Position numbers and translations under genes: made by a program. Below the pieces are notes generated by a model. That model saw only the letters and a list, made by a program, of their open reading frames with translations. It did no database searches and was not told the DNA's origin. A DNA stretch of 64,000 nucleotides from Archilochus colubris (lineage: Eukaryota > Chordata > Aves > Apodiformes > Trochilidae), in assembly GCA_023079485.1 (NCBI GenBank), contig CM041115.1:23118863-23182862 (forward strand). The letters are read 5' to 3'. This document shows positions 26,881 through 39,500 of this stretch, one piece after another. How positions within the stretch are numbered: position 1 is the stretch's first letter; every line of letters begins with the position of its first letter.

Positions 26881-27452
26881 TCAAAACAAATGGAGGGACA
26901 GAAAAAAAATCAAGGGCTGACTTCACAAGAAACATTTAGAAATTGCAGTAGTTCTTCAAGCACTTCTAGCACTTTCATCATAGAGCTGCTCTCACTCTGG
27001 TTTGCTTCCAAATCCCACCAGAAACAGCTTCATTTTTTTAACATTACACTTGCACAGTATTGCCTGATGCAAAAGTTCAGATTGTCTCTGACTCCAGAGA
27101 GGAAGAACCAAGTCACAAGGGCTTCCTCCCAGCCAATAAGACAAGAGGCAGTAGGAAAATATACATTTAGTACCTTTTATGGGGATCTGAGCCCAGCCTT
27201 CCTGCTTTCCAGGGCAAAGCACCCTATCTCAGGGAGAATGAAGCTGATGGATGTGAAGCTGTTGCAGCACACACCTGGAAATGAGCAGAAGAAATCTGTG
27301 TGCCAGTTCTTGCTATAATAAGTATCTTCATTTTTGAGTCATCTGAGCACATGCAGAAAATTAGGCAGTTGAACCAAGCCACCTTGAAGAAATGAAAAGT
27401 CTTTCTTTTTTTACTGTGTCATTTACTGTGTCAATTCAAATGCTTTTCCTGA

Positions 27453-27582
27453 CAAAAAATCAAACAAACAAAACCCACAAACAAATATTCCAACCCCACC
27501 CCCCCAAGAGAGCCCCCCCCCCAAAAAAAACAAACCTCAAAATCAAAACAAACAACCCAAAACCCCAAACAAAACCAAAAAG
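27453..27582 (+). repeat. A/C-rich low-complexity tract
   Basis: About 130 bases are composed almost only of A and C on the plus strand, including CAAA repeats, a run of C at 27513-27522 and a following run of A. It lies about 570 bases downstream of the polypyrimidine tract. The opposite-strand frame through it (27431-27640) encodes only low-complexity Gly/Phe/Val text and is not a gene. Confidence 0.9.
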
Positions 27583-30500
27583 GATGTCTTCTTTTTTTGG
27601 CAGAACTCCAAGTATATTTACAGGTGTGAGTCATATACATCCTTCTGTGAGGGGCTAGAGATAAAATCTCAGGGAAAAGAATGATGCTTGATATAGATTA
27701 TTTCAGATAGATAGTCTCCCAGTGACTTCCTTTCCATGGGAGATTTATCAAAGTAGAAATGCCAGGGCTTGCAACAGAAATTAATTTATTTGCCATTGAG
27801 ATTTTCTGACAGACATCTTGCAGATTAGTTGAAGTGATAATACACATGAAGCCCATAGAAAGTTCTGGCTTCGTTTAGGTGACTTAAACAGAGCAGTGGG
27901 ATAGTGCTGCTTCACACACAAGACCAAAATCACCACATCCTTTGCTGGGACCCTTTGTGCAGCTGCTTCGTATGAAGTCTTGGTACTCAGCCCATTTATC
28001 ATGCAGTCAGCTGAACTGAGGCAGAGCTCTGAGAAGAACTTGTGTATCTGTGTGACCTGTGCTGTTCTGTAGCTCCTTTCAGGCAAACGGTGTGAGTCTA
28101 GGCGGGTGGAACTTCATACCCAGAATCATTCATTCAGATGCTATTAGCTGGTAAGTGGGCATTTCATACACACATAAGAGGCATCTTCTCCACCAATTTA
28201 GAAGGTTACAAAAGGCCTCTGCCTCTGACCATGTCTTTTTTACATCCACTAAGCAAATGTCAAAAGAAGGAAAGGTAAGACAGCTTTTTTAAAGAGAGAC
28301 ACTTTGCCAATATGCCTGTCATTTAGAAAAAGCCTAATATATAAATGTCATGGGAAAAAGCTGTTCTTACTGAATAAAACCAATACTGTTCTTCATATTT
28401 TTTCCTTCTTAATCTTTTTATTAGAGGTAAAAGAAGGCAAATGTTAAACTGTTAAAAGCAAATATTTTCTGTAGTAGTCTAGTTGCCTATCTTTGAGCAC
28501 AGTGGCAGCGGAAGAACAGGCACCAGATCATGCCTACACTGTCTATAGAGATGACTCTTGTTTTCTTCATGGCAGATGTGTGTATGAACTCCAAAGGACA
28601 ATTTAGACCTATCAATTGACCAGCTGAGGATCAAATACTGTCTTTGTCCTTCATCTGTTTCTATGAAAACTTCTGCAAAACATCTGTATAAAGCTTTTCT
28701 CTAAAGGAAAGCTTGCCCCTCTGTTTCCCCTCTGAAAAAAAATATTTGCAATTCTGAAAATTCACATATTTCATGTGGCTGTATTACAGCAGCTGCTGTA
28801 AATTGAAAATAAATATAACTGAATCACTAAATACATTTCAAAGGCTGAAGAAAATAGGATAGCAAGGCAGGAAATACAACATAGAATATAGGGGTTCTGG
28901 AAAAGCCGTCTGTTTCTTATGTACAATTTTATGTTATTTTAATGCACTAGATAGCTGAAATAAGTATGGCCTCATTTCCTACAAATGCATTTTCAATACC
29001 TGATCAACTTCTTCAGTGTGTACATTATAACTAAGATGTCTTAAAGCACACATGCCCTTCCACCTATTCCTGTGTTATCTTCTCAAGTATCTTAGGAAAT
29101 CAGGAGAAAGCACCTTCTCTCCACACCTGATTGGGGATGACATGCTGAGCTGCTAGTAGAACGTGTTCTGCCAACCAAGTGAATTCAAAGGGCATAGATG
29201 TTTTCTGGAACTGGTGTCAGCTGAGCTGCCTGAAGTCAATAGACTTCAGATGGTCCTGAGCCCAGCAGCAGGAGGTGCTTTCAAAGTGTGCTGAAATCAC
29301 AGATAATGCAATGCATTTGATTTACCATTATTATACAAACAGACTGAAATCTCTGTTTCAAAGGAAGCTAATGAATCCAGGTCACTTGCTAGCACATTTC
29401 AGCCTTGAGGCTGTCTTCTGAAGTCAGGTACTCTGGAGTGTATCTGTGAGTCTTCTGTCTCACAGTCATGCACCACAAGTGAGACTGAACTCCAGCCAAC
29501 ATAGATATTGAGACAGGATAATTGATGTCTCTCCTTGAACCTTTTTCCAACCCCTCTCATTTTTTGAGAAGTAGAATGTAATGTTTAACCACTTACAAGC
29601 CTCACTGCCCAACCAGACCACCTAACTAATGCTTATTGCCCTTAAATCTTGATAGCTGGTGCTGGTGGAGTGCTGTCTGTTTTGATCCCCTAAGCAGGCA
29701 CCTCTCTGAAAGGCTCCTGCTAAGTGGCACAGCATTGCCTTGTGCTTGCAGTGGAGCAGCAGACCCCGTGTTTTTCTCACAGCAGTGGCACAGCCTATTA
29801 AAATGAGTCCGGTTTTATGAGACCTGATATGTGATAGGAAAAACATTTTTTCATTCCATAAGAGCATTTGAGAAATATAAGCACACGGTGATGCAGGAGG
29901 AAGGAAGAAGTCTCATTGTAACTCCCTGGGGTTTCATGCTGCTTTCCTGCCAAGGGGGCTGTGGCTGTCTTCAGGCTGCATCTTGCTTTCTGCTCTCTCT
30001 AGTTACATGCACTGAGCCAGTGGCCTCCCAGGGCACCTTGCCTTTCAGGTCAGTACTGGTGCCTCTATAACAGGGATGCTGAAGGAGGCAGCCACAGGTC
30101 CCAGGGCTCACTGACTTCTAGAGGAAAACACACAGAAGAAAAGGCTGTGGGTGGGCAGGAACAATGGATAGCATATGGGTGGAATGCATTGCTGAGAGAC
30201 CTTTTAACAAAAGCATATGCAAATTTGCACGTGTGCAGTAAGTGATGATTGCAAATATAAAGTCTTTGGGCTCTGATCATTACCTTAAAGGTTCGTGGTC
30301 TGCCAAAAGTATTTGAAGCTGTCGATTAAGTTTAGGAGTGATGCGTAAGAGATTTCTTGTTCTCCTACATGCATGTTCATGTGCTGCCCATTGGACATTT
30401 CTTACTTCACCAGTAGGAATCTGGACTCAGTCACTAACACACTGCTTTTCACGGATTTGTGCTACTCAGCTCATTGTATAGGCTTGTTTTTCTTTTTCTT

Positions 30501-32482
30501 TAAAGAACAACTCTGAGTGTGCAAACCCGCTCCTGATAATTTATTTCTTCTTTAAATAACTTGAAACGTTATCTCCTGCAATTTTTCTGAAGGTTAGGTG
30601 CCTGCCTTTAACGGCAAGAATCTAGCACAAGCTCTTTCAGGTTTTCTCCTGATTTCTATAATGGAGATTGGAGTTCTTCATCAAAAAAAGAAATAATCTT
30701 GCTTTATATCTGAGTAATGATCAGCTCTTATACTTCCATAAGAGTTTGACAGCTTCTCCATATAAAGTGATGCATAATATTAAACACAGTGTGTCCCTGT
30801 TTTTCATTGTCAAGAAATCTAATTGAATTCTCTTACTTTTCATTGATAGCCATGACTTTCAGACCTGGGATCAGGCTTCACATAAACCTCTTCTAAGCTC
30901 TGAAGCCTGTAGCTGGCTAACATCTATTTGAATGGTTTCACTTAGCTTAATTGCTGTTCCTGGTGCCACATGTTTGATCATTTATCTGGACTGGAGATAA
31001 TTCTTCTGATCAGAGACCTGCTCTGTTGTAACCACATAGCAGAACAATGAGGCTCCTCTTTAGACTCAAACTATCAGGAAATGCAGGTTTGGAAGGCTTC
31101 AGAATAGACTTCATTTTAAAATACAGCCTCTTAGTCTAACTAAAATCTTGATTCTTGCTTCATGTGTAATTGAAAACAGACGAAGATTCTCCTGAATATT
31201 TAAAGGTACTCATTAGTAGGTTTAAGTGAATCTAAATGCAAGAGAAGTCAGCATAAAGCATTTAAGCTTCACTTCTCCGTGTGACTTGGTTACTTGCCAT
31301 GTTATGCTGCCACAGCTCCATGTTTGTGTCCTATGATTTTTCTTGCACTGCAGCTGTGTTATATATCCACCATTGTGCAGAAACACTTGCAGTCCTCTGC
31401 AGGAGACTCTTCATAATAAAAAAGCCTGAAAATTAGTGACCTAGTGAAGGTTCAACTGAATCTCTGTAATGAAGTCTAACATGTAGCAAGCACTATGGTC
31501 GTGCTAATTGTGGCACCTGCCTCCATTTTAGCTTTCTGAGAGTAAGACTTCACACCCTGGTCCAGACTGTCCTGCACCTGCCCTATCTGTGCACTGTGCT
31601 GCTGAGCCACAAGCAATTCTTGGCAGGAAGTCAAGCATCTGTATTAGGCTTGGCACGGTGCTAAGCCATAATTCTTGAGCAAGGTTGCATAAATTAACAC
31701 ATTCTCTCCTGTTTGTTGTGATCACCTTGAGCAAGAGGCTGTTCTTGAGAGACGGGGATTATTTGCCCAGGGCTGTGCTTACTCACTCTATAGTAATAGA
31801 AATCCGTGGCTTGTGGAGTGACCGAAACCCTGCAGTTTCTGTACCAGAGTTGATATGCTGAGGGTGAGGCACTCAGGCAGGTCAGAGCAATGCCTGTGCA
31901 CATTGGATGGCAACGTGTCTCCTAAGCATCTGTTTTTCTTTATTCTGTCAGCCATGGAGATGGCAAAGATCCTTACAGATACTCCTTATAAGGTTTGGAA
32001 GAATGAGAGTGACAGGTATTACAGCTCAGTTTTCTCTGCCTTGTGCTGTTGGCTGTGAATTTATGGAAGCCCCACCTTGGAGCTGTACTGATATGGCAGT
32101 GCTCTTAAACAGCTGGCTTGTATTTGGCTTGCTAGGAGTGTTGGTGGAGGAAATTTGTGACCTTTTCTGCCTGAGCCTGAAGATATGCTGATGCAGGAGT
32201 TGTTTATGAGTGAGACAAAACAGTGTTAGCTCTTTCCGTCCTTCCCCTCTTAATTGTGGCTGCTTCTCGCTACTTAATATTTATGTTGAGAGATGGACTA
32301 AAAAGGCAAAAATACGATGAGGATATTTAAAAAAGAAACAGTGTGAGCAACAAAATATTCATAGAAGGAGAGAACAGACTCACTAAACAAAAAAATCTTC
32401 CTTCAGTAGCTAAAAATTATTAAGAATTTTTCATAACTTACATTAAGGGGAAAAAGCTTTCAGACAATTTCCATTTAATATT

Positions 32483-32550
32483 ATGGGTAATAATAATTTA
32501 CTGTATGGGTAATAATTATTTATGGTGGTAAGAATAATTTACTGTTATGA
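32483..32550 (+). repeat. Degenerate AT-rich tandem duplication
   Basis: Related blocks (atgggtaataataatttact, atgggtaataattatttatg, then gtaagaataatttactgtta) follow each other and suggest local duplication of a roughly 20-30-base unit. No coding content. Confidence 0.7.
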
Positions 32551-33310
32551 GAATTGTTCTGAATATGAGACAATCATATTGAAACATTTTCTTTTATGTT
32601 TAGATACACTGTTAGTGGGTGATGTATCGATTTGGACATCCATGCATGATCCGACATGGAAAGTCTTAAATTCCCTGTCTTTGACCTCTAATGATGACGC
32701 TGATTGGGATCCAGTCTGGGGAATTACAGCATTGAAATAGCTCACATGAAAACATATGGACATCCAGAAGGCATTCAGAGCTCCTAAGCTTGATGTTTAA
32801 GATAGTAAAGGTCTTTCTGTATCAGCTCTACCATTATGGAGCAGTAAGTAGGAGGTAAAGAAAGTCAGAGTCCCACAAGTCTGCCTGGGAATATCTGTGG
32901 GTTTACAATAGGTTTACAATGATGTGCAGAATTAAGAAGTGTAAAGCACTTATAAGTATATTATGTGTGAGTGTATTACTCTGATACAGGAAAAGTTAAA
33001 CAAAACTGAGAAATACTGTTTAAATTAATGTACTTAGCTTTAGGTATGGTGAATAAGCCATTTATGATCCTGCATTTGAGTCCTTACCCACAAGCCATCT
33101 TTATTAAACATCACTAAAAATGTAAGGATAACAAGACTCCAAAATAATTGATAAATGGAATCAGTTTCTGCAATGCAGCAAGAAGGAGAAGTTCAACAGA
33201 AACTAAAAGCTGAATTTTCCCATTGGTGAGGTGCATGAAGCTTTTCACTGTAATGTGCTAAGCAAGCCATATGCTCTGAGAAAGATTCCTTGTTTTATGT
33301 AAACAGTCTC

Positions 33311-33331
33311 AAAAAAAAAAAAAAAAAAAAA
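33311..33331 (+). repeat. Oligo(A) run
   Basis: This is a run of 21 A. No retrocopy body with target duplications could be recognised next to it. Confidence 0.95.
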
Positions 33332-35528
33332 TCACTACACAAGCAGGTTCAGAGATCTGACACAATTCTTGTTTTTCCTTCTGGTGAGCTCATACACTGA
33401 ACATGGTAAAGGAGGCTAGGTTTTGGAAGTAAAAAATCAGTATTGGAATTTGTGATACTACAAAACTCAGCTAGGGATATATTAAAAGGATTTTTGTCAG
33501 AGTAAGAAAATCAAACTTGTATTGCTTTGTGCTCTCCTGAATATATGCTTATGCCTGTCTTCTCTAGGATTGGATCTACATGTTCAGTGTTTTTCAAAAT
33601 GAAGTCCTGGAAGAAAAGAATTATTGGTACATACTGAAAATGCAGATAAAATATTTTTAGTGAGCTTTAGAGTAAATATGGAAATTGGAGTATTTAATGA
33701 TGTCACAATTTGTTATCTGCTTCAAAAACAATGAAATTAATCCAAAGAATCTGGCAGATCACTACATAACCCTACTGATGATACAGTTTGTAAGAAGCTG
33801 ATCCAAAGTCCCACTGTGAAAAATAAATTGAGAGGTCAAAGATGACATTTGCTCCTTCACATCACAATAAACCAGCTCAATACTTACAGCCAGATCTTAA
33901 TTCAAACTTAACTCTGACAGATTGGCAAGAATTTTCAATGCAAAGCTATAGTTTTCTATAAACCCGGTTGTACAATCAAAAAGATGTAAACAAGGAAAGA
34001 GCTAGCTCAAGCTGACAGGACGAAAAATGTATTCAAGCTGCAGCAAGTTTATTTCACATTCAATGACAGGAAAAATATTCTGAATTAAACACAAAAAAAA
34101 ATGGGAGAAAGGACAAACAAAATCTTCAAGAAAGATTTCTGAAACATGACTATTAAATTCCAATGTTATTAATCACTACTTCTAATCCTGTCAACAGTGT
34201 AAAGCAGGTGGCCTCACGACCACTCAAAATCTTAACCTATTTTAGGACTGGACTAGCACTAGTATTAGCACTATGTAATATCCCCCTTTTCCACTGGAAA
34301 TTAACTTCATAAAAACAAAAGCACAACTGCAAATACTGTGCATACTGCTTATTATTATTTCCAGTCACAAAATACCACAGTCTGTAAAGAAGGCACTCCA
34401 AAGGCATGCAATTGCCCTGCTTGTCTAGTGGGAAAAAATACTGCTATGTCACTAGCATTCACAAGGACAAGTATTTGTTGGAGCCACTACATTTTCATAA
34501 ACAAGCAATGCCTCTGGATGTAACTAATATTTATCAGTTACATATTTTATATCCCCAAAAAAAGGCAGACTTTTCATTTTAAAGAGGCCTGAAGCGTCTG
34601 CTGTTTTTCAGATTTGGTTTGGTGAATTACGGGTGCTGGGGAAACAGCTCTTCTCTCGTGTCCAGCATGGTTCTGTGCTGCTGTTGTCTCTGTCTTCTGT
34701 TACTGACCAGATCTCACAACATCTTTTGGAGAAACCACCGTTTCTTGTTAGTTTCTTCTGGGCATACGAAGTAGTCCTCAGAAACAGTCAGCCACGCCTG
34801 CTTATTAGAGTTAGCTGTAGTGTCACCCTTGTCTGTAAATTAGTGAGGGGTGGAACTACTATATTTCATAAATAGCAAGTGCTATAAAATATTTTTAAAG
34901 TAAAATAGTATTCCATTTGTCATTAGGAACTGTGAATGCAAACTGCCTGTACTGAGCACTTAAGCTTACCTAGTTTTGCTATTCTGGCATACCAACCAAG
35001 ATAAAATCAGACACAACTTTTCCATAAACATGTACACTGTTTTGCACTTTTTGTTAAAGAAAGCAGGAAACATTATTTGTGCATTAAACTAAAGTACCAC
35101 AGATACCCCACTGTCATAACTGCAGTTTACAGTGTTTTTTTTTTAATAAGTATTTTTAAATATTGCCAAAAAGTTCTTGCTAAACTCAACTGAACCATGG
35201 GGATTACCCAAGCATAATGTATACAGAACATTGTGCTGCCATCACACAACTGAGTGTACTGTAACTTTGTGTGTCTGTCGTTCACTCCAGAAACTTCAAA
35301 CACAAAAAAGGGAGTGGAAAAAATTGCTGAAGTTGCTATTCAAAACCTGAATAGCATTACTGGGAGACTCCCAGCTTCAAAGTAATTATGCCATCTGGAC
35401 ATATATACTTGGCATTATTATGAGACTCTGAATAAATGACCAGGTCTTTGTCTGTGGTTTTTGGATGCCAGTAGCTTTACAAATAGTCAGTTTAAAAGAT
35501 CTTTGCCATGGGTATTGCATAAATAATT

Positions 35529-35576
35529 GTATATACATAAGTATATATGTATATATATTATCTATATGTGTGTGTA
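35529..35576 (+). repeat. TA/TG-rich microsatellite
   Basis: An imperfect (TA)n/(TG)n stretch, tatatgtatatatattatct followed by TG repeats, lies within the presumed KCNN2 3'UTR. Confidence 0.85.
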
Positions 35577-36193
35577 CAAATGCATGTTAAACAAAAGGCC
35601 TAAGAAGATTTAAAAAACCCACAGCATACTTTGTAACGTATTTTCTAGGATAAACTCTATTTTTAATTAATCACTTCAGAAATCGAAGCTCTCAGTGACC
35701 TTTTAAAATGACTATACATATACAGCACAGTTAGATGAATATTGATTTTTCCCCCTCCACTGCAAGCAAAATTTATAGAATTAGTTTTCGTTTTGAGAGA
35801 TATTTACTAAGCTTCAATTTTGTTTCTTTAAAGTTAATTAAGCCTTTTGATTGCGAGCTTTTGTTTAGTTGTTGTTAAATCCAAGTAACCAAGCAACTAT
35901 GTGCAGAAATTAACCTTTTTATTACATTATATATTGTAGTAGTAAAGTTTGTTTGAAATGCATGAATAAAAAGTTACTGAAATTACAGGAGGGACAATCT
36001 AATATAGCAGTTAGAGGTGCATTCACTGTGCATCTGAGAGGAGGAAGGGGGAAAAAAAGAGTTTTCACTCATTTTGGCCTAAAACGTGTTTCAGGTTTCC
36101 AGGATTCTGACATCAGAACCCAGATAACACTGGTTAGAACCGTAGGGCTTTACAATAAAAGCTAAAATATTGACCATATGATGGCAAAAAGTC

Positions 36194-36199
36194 TTTATT
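36194..36199 (-). promoter_or_regulatory. Candidate polyadenylation hexamer close to the KCNN2 stop
   Basis: An AATAAA on the minus strand begins about 22 bases after the stop codon. Use of this signal would produce a very short 3'UTR. AATAAA is common in AT-rich DNA, so this is only a candidate; others are at 35918-35923 and 34048-34053. Confidence 0.25.
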
Positions 36200-36220
36200 T
36201 TGTGGTTAACTTATTATCTT

Positions 36221-36508
36221 CTAGCTACTCTCTGATGAAGTTGGTGGTGCTGTGGAGGATGATCTCCTTCTTCTTGACAAAGATCGTGATCGTTCAGCAC
36301 TGTAGGCAACATGCTTGTCATAATTTTGTATCTGAGCCTCGAGGAAATCCCGCTGTTGCTGGCTGATTGTCTGGCTAATCAGTCCAGGGAGAGCTTGAAT
36401 GCTACCAATTAAAGTTTCCAGTTTAGTTTCCAGAGTAACAATTCGTTTCTCAAAATCTTCACTTCTTTCATTTAAGTCAGAAATCATGTCATACATGATG
36501 TTTTGAGT
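36221..36508 (-). CDS. KCNN2: KCNN2 (SK2) last coding exon: coiled coil and Arg/Ser-rich C-terminus
   Basis: This terminal coding exon encodes 95 residues and a TAG stop at 36221-36223. It begins [21 protein letters not shown] heptad-like helical stretch ([20 protein letters not shown]) suggests a coiled coil. The tail contains [10 protein letters not shown], then an Arg/Ser cluster ([14 protein letters not shown]), and ends in [10 protein letters not shown], which is diagnostic of SK2 among the SK paralogues. The acceptor is CTACTTTCAG|ACT at 36509-36511 and above, in phase 0. The open frame extends upstream to 36553, but the first 15 codons of that frame are intron, so the ATG at 36551-36553 is not a start. 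Compared with mammalian SK2 as I remember it, the mid-tail differs at several positions (for example [27 protein letters not shown]), while the ends are the same. Confidence 0.97.
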   Translation of the reverse strand, partial: TQNIMYDMISDLNERSEDFEKRIVTLETKLETLIGSIQALPGLISQTISQQQRDFLEAQIQNYDKHVAYSAERSRSLSRRRRSSSTAPPTSSESS

Positions 36509-39500
36509 CTGAAAGTAGAAGGATGTAAACAAAGGTTTAGAGAGATTGTACAAACATTGTAACTAGCAGCACAACTCTACAAGGGTTTGTAAATGCTTTT
36601 GCACTTCACACACATGCACACACATGCACAAGAATATGAATATTATAAATATACAAAAATATATTGTAAAATAATTTTCTGTGTAGGTTCAGAATAATCT
36701 TTCCAGTAAACTTGTTTAGCAGAATGGTGATATACTTTGAGTAGCACCTGAGATGTCAAGGTCTAAAAGTCAGCAAAAGACTAGGCCTTTTTTTTGGAAG
36801 TTGAGATGTTTAGAAATGACCCATGCTAAGCTTTCTGACAGTTTCTTTGTGTAAGCAATGAGGAGACCGGAGGCTCCAAAGCCATGATCCACCTTTGACT
36901 CTTCTGTATTTCCTCTGTTTTTAAACACTCTCATTCTTCTAAGCAGATCACAAATGTTGTTCACCTGCATTCTCCTTAAATGGACCAGGTCTTCTTGAAC
37001 TGGGTGTAGTAAGAGCAGTTGGGTAGAATGCTTTTGAAATGTAGAGCAAGCAGTATAAACTCAGACATACTCTTCTCTGTTCATGTTACCCAAGCTATCT
37101 GCTCTCTACAGTGTTCAGTTACAGCAAGTATCTGGAGTATATTTTAAAATGCCATAGTGGTCAGCAAAAATGTAAACTGAAATGTGTTATTTCATACAGG
37201 CTTGGAACTAGCTAAAAATAATGACTGAACTTCTCCCTGTGATAGGTTAAGTCTTTAGATTAGAGTTACAGAGTCAAAGCTGGATGTAATTCAGTGGACA
37301 AGTGGCTGAAGTTTATGACCCATCCAAAGGGAATGAAAAATAATTAATGACTGATTGCTAGAAGTAAAAAGCATTTCAGTATCGGATGGGTGTTGATGCA
37401 TTTCACTGCCCTCCGTTTCACGATGCTAGCATAACTCTTGAAAGCAAAGAAGTCTACAATAAATAGCATCTGCAAAGTCCTTATCAGTTTCCAGAAGCAT
37501 TAGACTGAAATTGTTTTCAGCAAGTGAAGTTGTCAGTTGGTTCTCCAAAGCAAAAGGGAAATGAACTCTGAAGAGTTTAATCTCTGATGCATTTTAAATT
37601 GAGATGGTTTGGAGGTACACAAAAAGGTGTACAAGAAACCCTTAAGGAAAGCCCACTAATGCCTCTTATGTAGCCTCAAATTAAGATCACAGTAACTGCT
37701 AAATACTAAGGTCTAACGTGAAACCTGGAATGCTGTCAGATCAGCCCTCTAACACTCTATTTATTATTCTATATTGATGAAAAATCCAAGCAACAATAGA
37801 CAGACAGTTTGCAACTGAATTGCCTCTTTTACCTCAACTCAAATAGCATAAAAAAGATCAGTGGAGCCTTATGACATATCAGCAAAGTAGGCAGCTGTTA
37901 TTCATTACAAAAACTTAAAACAAATGCAGAGCTGAATTTACTTGTCCAAAGTCATTACTGCATAGTTGTCTCCCACTGTAAATGAAGACAAGGCTCACGA
38001 GCACCTGAAGTACCTGAACATAACAAGTCTATAGGACCTGACAAGATGCATCCCAAAGATCTGAGGGATCTGAGGGAATTGGCTTATGTAGTTGCCAAGC
38101 TACTCTCCATGATATTTGAGAAGTCATGGCAGTCAGGTGAAGTCCCTAGTGACTGGAAAAGGGGAAACATTACACCCCTTTTTAAGAAGAGTAGAAAGGA
38201 CAACCCTGGGAACTACCATTCTGTCAGCCCCAGCTCTGAGCCTGGGAAGATTATGGAACAGATCCTGATAGAAACTTTGATGAGTCACATAGAGGACAGG
38301 GAGGTGATCTGAAAAAGCCAGAATGGCTTTACTAAATGCAAGTCCTGCCTGGCCAACCTAATAGCTTTGCACAATGGAGTGACTACATCAGATGGGTAGC
38401 ATCTATCTAGATTTCTGCAAGGCTTTTGACAGTTACCCACAGCAACCTGCTCTCTTAAGTTGGAAAGATATGGATTTGATGAGTGGACTGTTCGGTGGAT
38501 AATGAATTGGCTGGACACTTACATTCAGAGGGTGGTGGTCAATGCTTGATGTCTAGATGGAGAAGGATGAAAGCCGTGTCCCTCCGGGGTCCATAATGGG
38601 ATGAGTGCTGTTTAATATCTTCCTCAGTTACAAAGACTGTGGAATTGACTGCACCTTCAGCAAGTATAGTGATGACACCAAGCTGACCAGTGCAGTCAAC
38701 AAGCCAGAGGGACAGGATGCCACCCATGTAAACTTTGAGGTTCAGCAAGTCCAAGGGCAAGGTTCTACACTTGGGTAGAGGCAATCCCTGTTATCAATAC
38801 AGTCTAGGGGATAATGTGAGAGAGACCACTCCTCTGAAAAGGGACTTCAGGGTAATGACAGACAAAAAGCTAAACATGAGCACTCATGTTCACGAGTGAA
38901 ACAATGTGCACTCACAGCCCAGATGGCCAATCAAATACTGGGCTGCATCAAAAAAAAGCATGGCCAGCAGATCAAGGAAGATGATTCTGCCCCTCGCACA
39001 GGACCACCTACCTGTGGTCCTGTGTCCAGCCTGTCATTCTGGAGCCCCCAACACAAGAAAGACATAGCCCTGTTGGAGTAGGTCCAGAGGAAAGCCACAA
39101 AAATTATCAGAGAGACTGGCTGAAGAATTGGGGTTGTTCAGCCCAGAGAAAAGACTCCAGGGAGACTTTAAAGCAGCCTTCCAGCACCTGAAGGAGGTTT
39201 ACAAGAAAGCAGGAGAGGGACTATTGACAAGACTGACTATTGAGAGGTTGCTCAGAGTGGTGGGGGTCTCAATCTCTGGAGACATTCAAGGTCAGGCTTG
39301 ATGGGCCTCTGAGCAACATGTTCTGGTTAAAGATATTCCTGCTCACTGCATGGGAGTTAGACTAGATGACCTTTAAAAGGTCCCTTCCAACCCAACACAT
39401 GCTATGATTCTATTCTATTATTCCATGATTCTATAACACAAAAAGATGAGAAAAACAGAACTTCTAATTCCAGTCTGCCTGAGAGCCTCTATTATGGTTC

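Larger units (their letters stand above)
27583..34047. other. Intergenic downstream of KCNN2, nothing recognised
   Basis: Non-coding sequence with short ORFs only, an oligo(A) run at 33311 and a degenerate tandem at 32483. The right part may still belong to a longer KCNN2 3'UTR. Confidence 0.55.
34048..36220 (-). other. KCNN2: Probable KCNN2 3' untranslated region (end uncertain)
   Basis: The sequence directly downstream of the KCNN2 stop on the minus strand is AT-rich and without coding potential or recognisable mobile elements. Minus-strand AATAAA hexamers occur at 36194-36199 (only about 22 bases after the stop), 35918-35923 and 34048-34053. The first would give an unusually short 3'UTR. 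I used the most distal of the three as a tentative limit. The real end cannot be decided from sequence alone and may lie further left. Confidence 0.4.

Noticed and set aside
26537..27318. Long overlapping plus-strand ORFs of 90-244 codons
   Set aside because: They run through the polypyrimidine tract, where stop codons cannot easily occur. The translations are Leu/Pro/Ser/Phe low complexity followed by unrelated text.
27431..27640. Minus-strand ORF of 69 codons rich in Gly, Phe and Cys
   Set aside because: It is the reverse complement of an A/C-rich low-complexity tract.
33311..33331. Oligo(A) run as the tail of a processed pseudogene
   Set aside because: The sequence before it has no coding resemblance, and no flanking duplications could be seen.
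36509..36553. ATG and 15 codons upstream of the last KCNN2 exon
   Set aside because: This open stretch is intron. The CTACTTTCAG acceptor and the homology to SK2 both start at 36508.
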